Positions 42,723 to 50,092 are shown, counted from the stretch's first letter. The stretch is DNA of 50,092 bases from CAZKUN01 sp964555935 (GCA_964555935.1 CAZKUN010000040.1:1-50092), one strand, 5' to 3'. Made by a program: numbers and translations. Notes: generated by a model from the sequence alone, not told the origin.

Positions 42723-43562
42723 CTAGTCCAGCTCGGCGATGGTGGCCTTCAGGAAGCTCAGGTCCTTCTCCGTCTGGGCGAGAAGCGCGTCGAGATCGAG
42801 GTCGTTGTACTCGCTGTGGAGCGAGACGTAGCCGTCGTAGCCGATCTGCTTCATGTACCCAAACAGCTCCGTCCACTCGGTCATGCCCTTGTCGAAGCTC
42901 AGGGCCTTGCGAGTCCACTTCACCGCTGACCCATTGTTGCCGTTCACAGGGAACCAGCCGAAGGTCTTGGCCGCGATGAGCCGGATCTGATCCTGGACGA
43001 GATCGATCCCCTGCTTCCAGACGCCATACCCGCCCTCGATGAAGATATGCCCCGCGTCGACGTAAATCCCGACGGCGTCGGGGTCGAGACCCTCTGTCAG
43101 TGTCGCGCAGATCGGCAGGCTGGCGGTTACGAAGTTGCCCGAGTGGGTGTGGATCGTAGCCGTGACGCCATACTGCTTCGCCATGGCCTCGATGTCTTTG
43201 AGCTTGCCCCTGATCTCATCGATGGAGGCTCTTAGCGTGCCGAAGCCACCGTACTGCCAGTAGCCGAGTTTGAGCAACTTCACCCCACACTCGCCCGCCA
43301 TCTTGAAAGTCTCTTCAGCGAACGGGTCCTCAACGCAGGTGACGCCGGTGGACAGCATCCCAACGCACATGTCCTGCGATTGAATGGCCTCAACGGCTCC
43401 GGGGAGTTCGACGACAACATTCTCGGGGAGAACATGGCCCTTTTCGCGGACCGTGAGATCTACGCCCTCAAACCCGATTCTCTTCATTGCTCCGGTTGCT
43501 TCTGCGATGGAGAGCTGCTGCAGCATCTTCGAGAACATTATGAATTGCAAAGCGCTCGTCAC
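42723..43562 (-). CDS. TIM-barrel sugar phosphate isomerase/epimerase-like protein
   Basis: About 279 residues. I place the start at GTG 43562 (TSALQFIMFSKMLQ) because the family usually has the FIMFSKxLQ strand near its N-terminus; ATG 43538 is an alternative. The AP-endonuclease-2-like barrel shows GFEGVDLTVREKGHVLPE, VKLLKLGYWQYGGFGTL, IHTHSGNFV, VGIYVDAGHIFIEGGYG and YDGYVSLHSEYNDLDLD, which hold the metal ligands Glu/Asp/His of xylose-isomerase-like enzymes. No signal peptide. It likely isomerises a sugar released by neighbouring glycosidases or lyases. Confidence 0.85.
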   Translation of the reverse strand: MTSALQFIMFSKMLQQLSIAEATGAMKRIGFEGVDLTVREKGHVLPENVVVELPGAVEAIQSQDMCVGMLSTGVTCVEDPFAEETFKMAGECGVKLLKLGYWQYGGFGTLRASIDEIRGKLKDIEAMAKQYGVTATIHTHSGNFVTASLPICATLTEGLDPDAVGIYVDAGHIFIEGGYGVWKQGIDLVQDQIRLIAAKTFGWFPVNGNNGSAVKWTRKALSFDKGMTEWTELFGYMKQIGYDGYVSLHSEYNDLDLDALLAQTEKDLSFLKATIAELD

Positions 43563-43674
43563 CCCGTTTGGGCAGGCTCGCTCACGGCATCGTGAGCCGC
43601 GCGGCCACACCGTCTGGCCACGCTGCAACCGTCATTCGCCACCCGCGACAACACACCTGCCCGCCGTCACGTTC

Positions 43675-43700
43675 GTAGGTCGGATCTCCAGATCCGACGC
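43675..43700 (+). repeat. GTAG-headed stem-loop repeat (copy 8)
   Basis: GTAGGTCGGATCTCCAGATCCGACGC matches the minus-strand copy at 8992-9017 at all but one loop position. The stem is perfect around CTCCAG. Confidence 0.7.
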
Positions 43701-43708
43701 GGCGCGCA

Positions 43709-43737
43709 TTGACTAATGGACGCCGACGCGGTACCAT
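43709..43737 (+). promoter_or_regulatory. Sigma70-like promoter of the structured RNA
   Basis: TTGACT (43709-43714) and TACCAT (43732-43737) are spaced by 17 bases. The implied start is at about 43744, immediately before the first helix of the structured RNA candidate. It lies just after the GTAG repeat at 43675-43700. Confidence 0.55.
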
Positions 43738-43743
43738 TGTCTC

Positions 43744-43924
43744 GTCGCGCAGGGAATAACGGAAGGAGGCGATGACTGATGATCACGCATTCGGCCCAAG
43801 TTGCTGGGAGCCGTCCAGTCTCGCCCACCTCCTGCGCGCTCTTGCGTCGACAGTAGCACCTCGACGCCAACCAGAGAATCGCGACGGGCCGCTGGGCACT
43901 CCCAGCGGCCCGTTTTTCGTTTTC
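43744..43924 (+). ncRNA. Candidate structured noncoding RNA or leader ending in an intrinsic terminator
   Basis: Helices in order: P1 CGCGCAGG (43746-43753) with CCTGCGCG (43831-43838); P2 GGCGA-t-GACTG (43768-43778) with CAGTC-TCGCC (43816-43825); P3 CGGC-CCA with TGG-ga-GCCG (43792-43813); then a separate hairpin GCGTCGA/TCGACGC (43844-43867); then a perfect 11-pair terminator (43886-43911) with TTTTTCGTTTT. P1 to P3 are nested like one multi-helix domain. Its own promoter-like boxes and terminator delimit an RNA of about 180 bases. I do not recognise it as tRNA, SRP, tmRNA, RNase P or a known riboswitch. An independent sRNA and a terminating leader of the kinase gene are both possible. Confidence 0.6.
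43886..43924 (+). terminator. Intrinsic terminator of the structured RNA
   Basis: GGGCCGCTGGG-CACT-CCCAGCGGCCC is a perfect eleven-pair stem with a four-base loop followed by GTTTTTCGTTTTC. It is the strongest rho-independent terminator in the window, together with the one at 27060. Confidence 0.88.
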
Positions 43925-43939
43925 ATCTGCCGTCGCGTG

Positions 43940-43963
43940 GCAACGGGGCGCCTGCCCCGTTGC
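43940..43963 (+). repeat. Palindrome upstream of the kinase
   Basis: GCAACGGGGC-gcct-GCCCCGTTGC has a nine-to-ten-pair perfect stem. It is of the same size as the GTAG repeats but lacks the head, and it directly follows the terminator. Confidence 0.5.
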
Positions 43964-43994
43964 ATGCCAAAGGCGCGAAAGGAGGTGGGATCCC

Positions 43995-44111
43995 GTGTTG
44001 ACCGCAGCAAAATCCCGGGCGGCCATGCCGCCCCAAACACAGGAGTCCTACCATTGGGTACCACGAATACATTACCCCCGGAACTCGGGGAGTTCGTCGC
44101 TGACAAGCTAA
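43995..44111 (+). CDS. Possible upstream ORF overlapping the kinase start
   Basis: A GTG at 43995 sits 8 bases after AAAGGAGGT, the best ribosome binding site in the region. It opens 38 codons (VLTAAKSRAAMPPQ...) that end with TAA at 44109-44111, inside the kinase gene but in another frame. It could be a regulatory leader peptide whose translation affects the kinase TTG start, or chance. Confidence 0.35.
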   Translation: MLTAAKSRAAMPPQTQESYHWVPRIHYPRNSGSSSLTS

Positions 44112-44791
44112 TCGATGGCGTTTTCAGCGAGTCGCAAGCCGGCAAGGAAGCAACCGTCTACATCGTCTACAAGGAGCGTCTTGGCAGGGACGAGCTGTTT
44201 GCCGCGAAAGTCTATCGGGACCTCGACCATCGGTCGTTCAGGAGGGACGGCGTCTACCGAGAGGGGCGGATCGTTCTCGACGAGCGAATGACCCGCGCCA
44301 TCCAGAACAAGACAGCGCTCGGGCGGAATCTGGCGTTTGGGCTGTGGGCAGGTGAGGAGGCGAAAGTGCTGCGGCGGATGTACAGCGAGGGCGTCGAGGT
44401 GCCGGAGCTGTATGCCGCCACCGGCGGGGCGCTGTTGATGGAGTATTTCGGCGATGAGGACGGCCCGGCGCCGCTGCTTCAGGACATCCGCCTCACCCGA
44501 AGCGAGGCCGAAGCCGCCTTCGCGGCCGTGATGGACAACGCCGAGGTGATGCTCCGCGCGGACCTGGTGCACGCGGATCTGTCGGCCTACAACATCCTCT
44601 ACTGGGAGGGCCGCCCCATCGTGATCGATGTCCCCCAGGCCGTCGACGCCCGCCTGAACAAGCACGCCGAGGTCCTCTTCCGCCGCGACGTCCAGAACGT
44701 CTGCACCTACTTCCGCCGCCAGGGCCTCAAGCCGGACGCCGATCACCTGGCGTGTGATCTGTGGCTGAGGTATGAGACGGCGAGGCTTTGA
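44054..44791 (+). CDS. RIO1-type atypical protein kinase
   Basis: 245 residues from TTG 44054, chosen because CAGGAG lies 8 bases upstream; an in-frame ATG at 43964 has no ribosome site. RIO1-family motifs are in order: the ATP-binding QAGKEATVYIVYKE, the lysine strand LFAAKVYRDL, then LGRNLAFGLWAGEEAKVLRRM, the catalytic loop VHADLSAYNILYW (residues near 175-187) and the metal loop PIVIDVPQAVDARLNKHAEVLFRRDV. Bacterial members of this family are serine kinases or phosphotransfer proteins of unclear role, probably linked to ribosomes or stress. It is preceded by a long regulatory leader. Its stop overlaps a hairpin. Confidence 0.88.
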   Translation: MGTTNTLPPELGEFVADKLIDGVFSESQAGKEATVYIVYKERLGRDELFAAKVYRDLDHRSFRRDGVYREGRIVLDERMTRAIQNKTALGRNLAFGLWAGEEAKVLRRMYSEGVEVPELYAATGGALLMEYFGDEDGPAPLLQDIRLTRSEAEAAFAAVMDNAEVMLRADLVHADLSAYNILYWEGRPIVIDVPQAVDARLNKHAEVLFRRDVQNVCTYFRRQGLKPDADHLACDLWLRYETARL

Positions 44792-44810
44792 GGCGGGCAA
44801 CGCCCGCCTC
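44790..44810 (+). terminator. Hairpin overlapping the kinase stop codon
   Basis: GAGGCGGGC-AAC-GCCCGCCTC is a perfect nine-pair stem starting at the second base of the TGA stop. No U-tract follows. It is probably a transcript end or one of the palindromic repeats. Confidence 0.45.
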
Positions 44811-44834
44811 AGACGTTCCCGTGCCGGCGGCCGC

Positions 44835-44860
44835 GTAGGGGCGCGATTTATCGCGCCCTG
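44835..44860 (+). repeat. GTAG-headed stem-loop repeat (copy 9)
   Basis: GTAGGGGCGCGATTTATCGCGCCCTG has a perfect GGGCGCGAT/ATCGCGCCC-like stem with an ATTTA-type loop. It resembles the copy at 7902-7928 in its head and GGCGC stem. Confidence 0.65.
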
Positions 44861-45049
44861 CCGTCCCCGCCCGTGTCTCTCCGTTGGGTCCAGGGACTGC
44901 TCCCAATGTCCTGACACGCCCCGCCAACCTGCAACTCAAGCCCGCCCCAGAGAGTGGCCAAGAACGAAGAGCCCTCGCCGGAGCTGCTCCATCACGCCTC
45001 CCTGAACCGACTCGGCCGCAGCACGACACGGCACCCCGCCGGCCACGCC

Positions 45050-46758
45050 CTACCCCGTTTCAGGTACGCGACAGATCTGGATGTGGCTGAACGTGGCGTG
45101 GTCCGAGGTCCCCAACTTGGCGTAGTCCGCAGCGAAGCCGACCATCCCTGTGAGCGGCTCCTCCCACCGAATGGGTTCGACTCCGTAGACCTCGCCCGCG
45201 TGCTCGACCGCGACTACGGTGTGGCGTCCGTCATGGAACACATAGACGGTGTACGGGCCACACCCAGTCAGTTGCTCTGGCGCGATCTCAGCCACCGTCT
45301 CGTGGAGCAGATCTCCTGCGCCGAACGCACCCCGGATCTGCAGCGTATGGCCGCGCGCGGACCGCTTCAGCTGGAGGGCCGCCCAGTGGTCCGTGCTTTT
45401 CCACCCGAAAAGGAACGCAGCCCAGTCGAGTCGGGCGTCTTTCTCCACTACGAATGTCGCAGCGAACGCAGCAACGGGGTCTGCACTCACGAGCTGCGGC
45501 CACGGGTCGCGTCTGGGCGCCGTTGGGTCGTCAAACGTCACGCTGTCTTCACCCTGACGCCCGGAAAAGGAGTGGTTCAGCCAGGCGCCGGGATGCAGGC
45601 CCCACTTCTGCTCGGGGGACGCGGCGCGGAGCAGCGACTGCACACTTGTCAAGACTCGCCGCCCGGATGGATGAGGATCAACAGCGGAGGCTCGCTTCTG
45701 CGACATCAAAGCGGAATACGCCTCCGTGATCTTCTCAGTCTGGAACGCGGCCTCCAAGAACTCCGCCTCGCCGACCTCGAAGCATCCAGTCTTTGGGTCG
45801 GTGGCTCGCTCGTCGAAGGCTTCGCGGCTGCAGTCCCAGACAACGACGGTGGGTGGCTCAGCGCGGGACCGGAGAGCCAGCCGTATCAGGGACATGATGG
45901 CGGTATCCCGGAAGCCGTAGCCGATGATGAGCAACGCTCGCGCCTGCTGAAGGCTACCCACGAGGTGCTCATGATGGCACCAGAAGGGATCCTTGAACGG
46001 GAGTTTATCGATCGCGGGCCAGATGACTGTCTTCCCCTTTGCATCCAAGAGTGGGATTCCGTTTATGTCAAAGTGCTCAACCGTCTGCCGCGAGGCATTC
46101 TCGTCCCAGGACACGAGACCGTGGAGTGGCATATACGCCGCCACCGGTGCCTCAGTGCGACCGCCCTTACCCGCCAGAGCGTCAGACAGGAAGGCACGAT
46201 CCCACACTGTCAGCGTACCATCGCGGCGGAATCCGGTGAGCAACTCCACGTCGTGGCCCCCGAGTCTGCTCTCGAGGCATGTGAGGCCGATGTCATAGTT
46301 CGTGGTGAACAGCCGGGGAGGTGCGCCAGGCGTACACTCCGATAGCGCGGGTATCAGCTGCAGCCACGGTGATCCGTCCAATGCGGTATCGCCCGGCATC
46401 GCACTGAACGCCTCGATCACCTTCCTGCGGATTGTCGTCCCCAACTCCGACGCCCCGATAACGGCACTGTGGTCGGGCGGAGATTCGGAGGTGACCTCAT
46501 CGCCGTACTCGTCGGTGATGGACTTCCCCCAGTCGCTCGCCGACAGGGCGTCGCACTGTTGGAGCATCACCTCGAAGTTAGGGTCGTCCGTCACGAGACA
46601 CTGCTCGTAGAACTCGCGCGCGACACCATCCTCCTGCTGAATGGCGTTGATGATCTCGTTAGTCAGGTCGATGCCGACCGGGTAGTCCAAATGTACAGAT
46701 GCGCCCCGCCAAACAAGACCACGATAGGGCCATCACCGGACCCATGCACACTGTCCAT
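45050..46758 (-). CDS. SIR2-like NADase protein with C-terminal jelly-roll, probable N-terminal frameshift
   Basis: The uninterrupted part is 45050-46690 (546 residues). A SIR2_2-type core shows GASVHLDYPVGIDLT, the catalytic-type TTNYD, PLHG with the His, and the NAD-loop IIGYGFRD. From about residue 360 a beta-sandwich with ConA-like features (WLNHSFSG, AFLFGWKSTDHWAALQLKRS, YTVYVFHDGRHTVVAVEH) follows. ATG 46758 with AAAGGTGG upstream gives MDSVHGSGDGPIVVLFGG, the expected beta-1/glycine-rich start, but in the wrong frame by one base; one G is missing from a G-run at 46704-46707. This may be sequencing error or phase variation. Stand-alone SIR2-like enzymes deplete NAD+ in anti-phage defence; here no partner gene is adjacent, so defence is inferred only. 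Confidence 0.8.
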
Positions 46759-46867
46759 GCGTTGAAGCGCCACCTTTCTGACGTGTCAACGTCCATTCCA
46801 GTCAGCGGCTCGAGAATCCTCGTCTGCCGTCCATCCACCATCCTCCCTCTCCTCCCCAAATCCATGC

Positions 46868-46873
46868 TATACT
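46868..46873 (+). promoter_or_regulatory. Possible -10 element before the membrane-protein gene
   Basis: TATACT lies about 75 bases before the TTG start at 46949. No convincing -35 is present at 16-18 bases upstream (the region is CT-rich), so this is a weak call. Confidence 0.3.
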
Positions 46874-46948
46874 AAGCCGCTATCGTTGCGGGGCGGGCGC
46901 TGAGTGGGTGCCTGCTCGATTCTGTGTTGCTCGACGAAGAGAGACGCT

Positions 46949-48931
46949 TTGGCTGCCGAGACGACCCTCACCGAGGCGACTGAGCAGAGGACAGAGTACC
47001 GGAATAGCGGGGTGACGCTGCGAGTTCTCATCGTGGCGTTCGTCGTGATGCCGTTCAACGCGTTCTTCATGGCGTTCCTCCAGGGCCCGCGCGGGATTGA
47101 GGGTCCAACGGTTGTCTCGCTGTTCTATAACGTAGTCTTCCTGCTGCTGCTCTTTAGCCTCGCCAATGCCGGTATCCGGCGGTTCAGGCCCGACGCCGCG
47201 TTCACCCCCGCTGAGTTGCTCTGCTTCTTCACCCTGATCTCCGTGGCGACGTGCACGAGCGGCCAGGATACGATGAATACCACTTTCGGCACGATCCAGG
47301 GCGCGTTCCGGTTCGCGACGCCCGAGAACGGCTGGGAGCGGATGTTCCTGAAGTACATCCCCGAGACGATGACCGTCTCGGACGAGGGCGCGCTCGACCG
47401 GCTGTGGCGGGGCGATGCATCGCTCTTCAACCCGGATAACTACCGCGTCTGGTTCTGGCCGCTGGTGCGGTGGTGGGCTTTCTATAGCGCCATGTGGGCG
47501 GCGCCGGCGGGGCTGATCGTCATCTTCCGGCGGCGATGGGTCGAGCGGGAGAAGATGACGTTCCCCGTGGTCCAACTGCCGATGGAGATGGTGAAGCCGG
47601 GCGTGCCGGCCTTCAGGCATCCCGCGTTCTACGCGGCGCTGGGCTTGGCGGTGTTCATCAACCTGCTGAATGGCGCGCACAGCCTCTGGCCGCAAGTGCC
47701 TCAGCTCCCGGTCAAGATCTGGCAAGTCGACGCGAACAACATCGGCAAGTACTTCGTGGGGATGGGCAAGCCGTGGAACGCGATCGGCACGTTCTACGTG
47801 TGCTTCTACCCGTTCATCATCGGGCTGGCCCTGCTGCTCCCGGCGGAACTCGCCGCGTCGCTATGGTTCTTCTACCTGTTCTGGAAGGGCGAGGCGATCT
47901 TCTGCAGTTGGATCGGCGTGCTGAACCGGACGCCTGAGTTCCCGTTCTTCAAGGAGCAATCGTTCGGCGGCTACATCGCGATGATCGCGTTCAGCGTTTG
48001 GGCCGCGCGGCCGTATCTGATGCAAGCCTGGCGGCGGATCCTCAACAAGGCGCCCGCGAGCGTCGACGAGAACGAGCCGCTGAGTTACCGCGCGGCGATT
48101 CTGCTGTTCGCGATTCCGGCGCTCTATGTGGTGAGTGTCGGCGTGTCGCAGCGGATGGCGTTCTGGGTGTCGGCGGCGTTCTTCGTGCAATACTACCTGA
48201 TGAGCATGATCGTCGGCCGCATCCGCGCGGAGATGGGCCTGCCGACTCACGAGCTGGAGCGACTCGGCCCCACCGTCATGCAAGGCAACGTGCTGGGTCC
48301 GCAGATCCTGGGCAAGCAGAATCTGACGGGCTTGAGCATGTTCTTCAGCTTTACGCGAGGAATCCGCAACATCCCCCTCCCGCACCAGTTCGAGGCGCTG
48401 TTCTTTGAGAAGAAGGTCGGTCTGAACGGGCGGAAACTGCTGATCTGGTCGATCGTGATGGTGTCCGCCGCGCAGGCGTGGGCGCTCTTCTGGTTCCTGT
48501 TCTTGGGCTACCGACACGGCCTCGGCGCGGATTGGGGCCGGTGGATGCCGTGGGCGAGCCAGGAATCGTGGCGGCAGCTTGCGGGCTGGCTGGCGCGCGA
48601 CCAGGGCTTCAACTACGGCCGCTGCATCGCGTCGGTGGTTGGCTTCGTTGTGTATTTCGGCCTGATGACGGTGCGGACGCGGTTCGTATGGTGGCCGCTT
48701 CACCCGGCGGGCTTCGCGCTGTCGACGACGTGGTACATGGCGCACATGTGGTTCCCCATGTTCATCGCCTGGGCCGCGAAGACGCTCATGGCGCGTTACT
48801 CGCACGCGAGGGGCATGCGGGCGCTGACGGCCGTAGCGTACGGGCTGATCCTGGGCGACATCACGACGGGGACGCTGTGGATTCTGTACTCCATCGTAAC
48901 GCGGCAGACCGTCTACGCCTTCTGGCCGTAA
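46949..48931 (+). CDS. DUF6785-like polytopic membrane protein
   Basis: About 660 residues. I place the start at TTG 46949, 6 bases after GAAGAGAG; the open frame begins at GTG 46904 and a first membrane segment starts shortly after. It has at least 12 hydrophobic segments, including VTLRVLIVAFVVMPFNAFFMAFLQG, VVSLFYNVVFLLLLFSLAN, WWAFYSAMWAAPAGLIVIF and FYVCFYPFIIGLALLLPAEL. Conserved-looking motifs are REKMTFPVVQLP, WPQVPQLPVK and MGLPTHELERLGPTVMQGNVLG. It matches the large DUF6784/DUF6785 family found in Planctomycetota and Armatimonadota, distantly like oligopeptide transporters. Likely an inner-membrane transporter, substrate unknown, perhaps glycan fragments given the neighbours. Confidence 0.78.
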   Translation: MAAETTLTEATEQRTEYRNSGVTLRVLIVAFVVMPFNAFFMAFLQGPRGIEGPTVVSLFYNVVFLLLLFSLANAGIRRFRPDAAFTPAELLCFFTLISVATCTSGQDTMNTTFGTIQGAFRFATPENGWERMFLKYIPETMTVSDEGALDRLWRGDASLFNPDNYRVWFWPLVRWWAFYSAMWAAPAGLIVIFRRRWVEREKMTFPVVQLPMEMVKPGVPAFRHPAFYAALGLAVFINLLNGAHSLWPQVPQLPVKIWQVDANNIGKYFVGMGKPWNAIGTFYVCFYPFIIGLALLLPAELAASLWFFYLFWKGEAIFCSWIGVLNRTPEFPFFKEQSFGGYIAMIAFSVWAARPYLMQAWRRILNKAPASVDENEPLSYRAAILLFAIPALYVVSVGVSQRMAFWVSAAFFVQYYLMSMIVGRIRAEMGLPTHELERLGPTVMQGNVLGPQILGKQNLTGLSMFFSFTRGIRNIPLPHQFEALFFEKKVGLNGRKLLIWSIVMVSAAQAWALFWFLFLGYRHGLGADWGRWMPWASQESWRQLAGWLARDQGFNYGRCIASVVGFVVYFGLMTVRTRFVWWPLHPAGFALSTTWYMAHMWFPMFIAWAAKTLMARYSHARGMRALTAVAYGLILGDITTGTLWILYSIVTRQTVYAFWP

Positions 48932-49012
48932 CACCGCCCGGCAGGCCCGATCCCCTCGCCCCGAGAAGGTGGATGTGAGAACGCGCATCCAGGCATTGGG
49001 AAGAGGCGTGAC

Positions 49013-49912
49013 ATGTCCAGCAAGGACGAGACCGTAGACCGGAGCGAGGTCGAGTCGACCGACGATCGGCGATCGTTTCTGCGCGATGCCGCGACGGTTG
49101 GCGGAGGACTCGTTGCCGCAGGCGTAGCGGCGCAGGCCGCACCCGCCCTTAGACGACCAAGAATCGAAATCAACACGCGGTTGAGACGGCCGTCCGGAAT
49201 CCTGCAGTTGCAGGGCCCCGTGAAGCTGGCGAAGCCGGGGGTGGCGACGGGCAGCGGACCGGAGCCGGTCTCGTTCCGCGCGGGGCCCGCCGTGCCCGGC
49301 CCATCGTCGCGCCAGCGCTTGCTGGATGCCGTGCTCAGGTCTCGCGATGGATCGACCTTGATGCGGCGGATGGGCGTCACCAAGTCGACAGACAAGTCGG
49401 ACGATGTGGAGGCTCTCGGCGAGGACGACGACTGGGCGCTGGCCTACGCCGATGGCATCACGCTGACGACTACGGGGAGGCAGTTTGTCGGTCACCGACC
49501 CCGCACTCGGCCGCGCTTCTCGTACCTCTCGCTGTGGGCGCAGACGCAACCCTCGGATGTGGGGTTACAGAAGGTCTTTGTTCACAACAGGTACAGCGAG
49601 GATGTCTTCCACCCTAACATGCTGGAGTGCATGTTGAAGACGCCTGGCACGCGTGATGACGTCCTGGCATATATGATCGAGATCAACTACCAGATCGTGT
49701 CAGCGGAGCCACATCCGGACGTGTGGCTGACCATCAACGGCACTGCCGTCGACACCGTTACCACAGGCGACGATACTCAGATGGTGCTGGTGGAGTTGCC
49801 TGGCAACCGCAATAGCGAATCCCCCCACTGGCTTTCACTCCGCGCTGAGAGCCATGAGGCGGTGGGCGTGGTGGTGGTTCAGTTCCACTGTATGAGTGTG
49901 ATAGCCGTGTAG
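49013..49912 (+). CDS. Tat-exported protein of unknown function
   Basis: 299 residues from ATG 49013. Residues 18-50 are a twin-arginine signal: D-D-R-R-S-F-L-R followed by a hydrophobic ATVGGGLVAAGVAAQAAPA. Tat export implies folding or cofactor insertion before export, but no cofactor motif is visible. The mature region is rich in Arg and Pro first, then has a beta-rich C-terminal half (FSYLSLWAQTQ, LAYMIEINYQIV, DVWLTINGTAVDTV, MVLVELPGN). It follows the membrane protein by 80 bases. I do not recognise it. Confidence 0.65.
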   Translation: MSSKDETVDRSEVESTDDRRSFLRDAATVGGGLVAAGVAAQAAPALRRPRIEINTRLRRPSGILQLQGPVKLAKPGVATGSGPEPVSFRAGPAVPGPSSRQRLLDAVLRSRDGSTLMRRMGVTKSTDKSDDVEALGEDDDWALAYADGITLTTTGRQFVGHRPRTRPRFSYLSLWAQTQPSDVGLQKVFVHNRYSEDVFHPNMLECMLKTPGTRDDVLAYMIEINYQIVSAEPHPDVWLTINGTAVDTVTTGDDTQMVLVELPGNRNSESPHWLSLRAESHEAVGVVVVQFHCMSVIAV

Positions 49913-50092
49913 GTGGGTGCCGTGCCATGGGCCGGTCTCGTGATGGGCTGCGTCGGTGCTCTGAGAGACGGACGGCGTTCGCGCCTGAACTCACCTTCCA
50001 GAAACTGGCGAGGTCCTGGATTCTGACGGTGGTTTCATCACCAACCACCTCAGGCCCGTTTGCCATCGACCCCTGTAAGAGGGGCTTTAGCC
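49913..50092. other. 3' end of window without a confident gene
   Basis: No ORF with coding character. It contains a seven-pair hairpin GGTGGTT-tcatcacc-AACCACC (50028-50049), a possible weak terminator for the Tat-protein gene, and the start of a repeat GTAAGAGGGGCTTTAGCC at 50075, cut by the right edge and similar to the one at 17000-17019. Confidence 0.5.

Noticed and set aside
43772..43963. In-frame N-terminal extension of the RIO kinase
   Set aside because: It would translate the structured RNA and its intrinsic terminator; codon use and composition are not protein-like.
44954..46345. 463-codon open frame on the plus strand
   Set aside because: Antisense to the SIR2-like gene, without recognisable domains; the minus strand carries NAD-site motifs.
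47861..49549. 562-codon open frame on the minus strand
   Set aside because: Arg/His/Gln-rich shadow of the DUF6785-like and Tat-protein genes.
1..50092. CRISPR arrays, insertion sequences, prophage genes, rRNA operons
   Set aside because: No regular direct repeat-spacer units, transposase motifs, phage structural proteins or conserved rRNA stretches were seen; dispersed palindromes are spaced irregularly.

Overview
The window is GC-rich bacterial chromosomal DNA with densely packed genes in short strand runs. It holds no rRNA, no recognisable tRNA, no CRISPR array and no transposase. The gene content (five divergent uroporphyrinogen-decarboxylase-fold proteins, a hydrazine-synthase-alpha-like secreted cytochrome, a large DUF6785-like membrane protein, heparinase II/III, GH38 and GH42-like enzymes, many secreted beta-propeller and jelly-roll proteins) resembles uncultured Planctomycetota, Armatimonadota, Hydrogenedentota or related lineages. 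I cannot place it more exactly from the sequence alone.

Layout. 1-1560 (+): the end of purM, then a thioredoxin/redoxin lipoprotein whose reading frame crosses an in-frame UGA at the active site (a probable selenoprotein). 1631-2882 (-): a WD40 protein with a frameshift. 3121-6848 (+): a run of secreted proteins of unknown function that includes two paralogues of an unnamed family. 6878-16924 (-): three URO-D-fold proteins, a metallophosphoesterase, a small membrane protein, the manganese exporter MntP and a 1482-residue GH42-like glycosidase. 17123-27028 (+): a PAC2 protein, a GNAT acetyltransferase, a beta-propeller lipoprotein, an FAD oxidoreductase, a GH38 alpha-mannosidase and an alpha/alpha-toroid protein, closed by an intrinsic terminator. 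27112-32900 (-): a jelly-roll lipoprotein, a type II secretion/pilus ATPase fused to an anti-sigma zinc finger, its ECF sigma factor, two tandem URO-D-like proteins and a fumarylacetoacetase-family protein. 33351-38987 (+): a giant secreted protein and an HzsA-related cytochrome. 39082-43562: a sugar-nucleotide epimerase (-), a heparinase-like lyase (+) and a TIM-barrel sugar isomerase (-). 43709-46758: a candidate structured RNA with its own promoter and terminator, a RIO-type kinase (+) and a SIR2-like protein (-). 46949-49912 (+): a DUF6785-like transporter and a Tat-exported protein.

Functionally, the window reads as scattered polysaccharide or glycoside catabolism (GH38, GH42-like, heparinase, sugar isomerase, FAD oxidoreductase, DUF6785-like transporter) with corrinoid/methyl-transfer-like URO-D proteins. 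Embedded in it are an unusual sigma/anti-sigma-ATPase regulatory pair and a possible NAD-depleting defence gene.

The points most worth attention are: the UGA-containing redoxin with a SECIS-like hairpin; the zf-HC2-GspE fusion next to an ECF sigma factor; a family of dispersed stem-loops that share a GTAG head but have different, self-complementary stems and several times supply the UAG stop codon of the adjacent gene; and a roughly 180-nt structured RNA candidate at 43744-43924.
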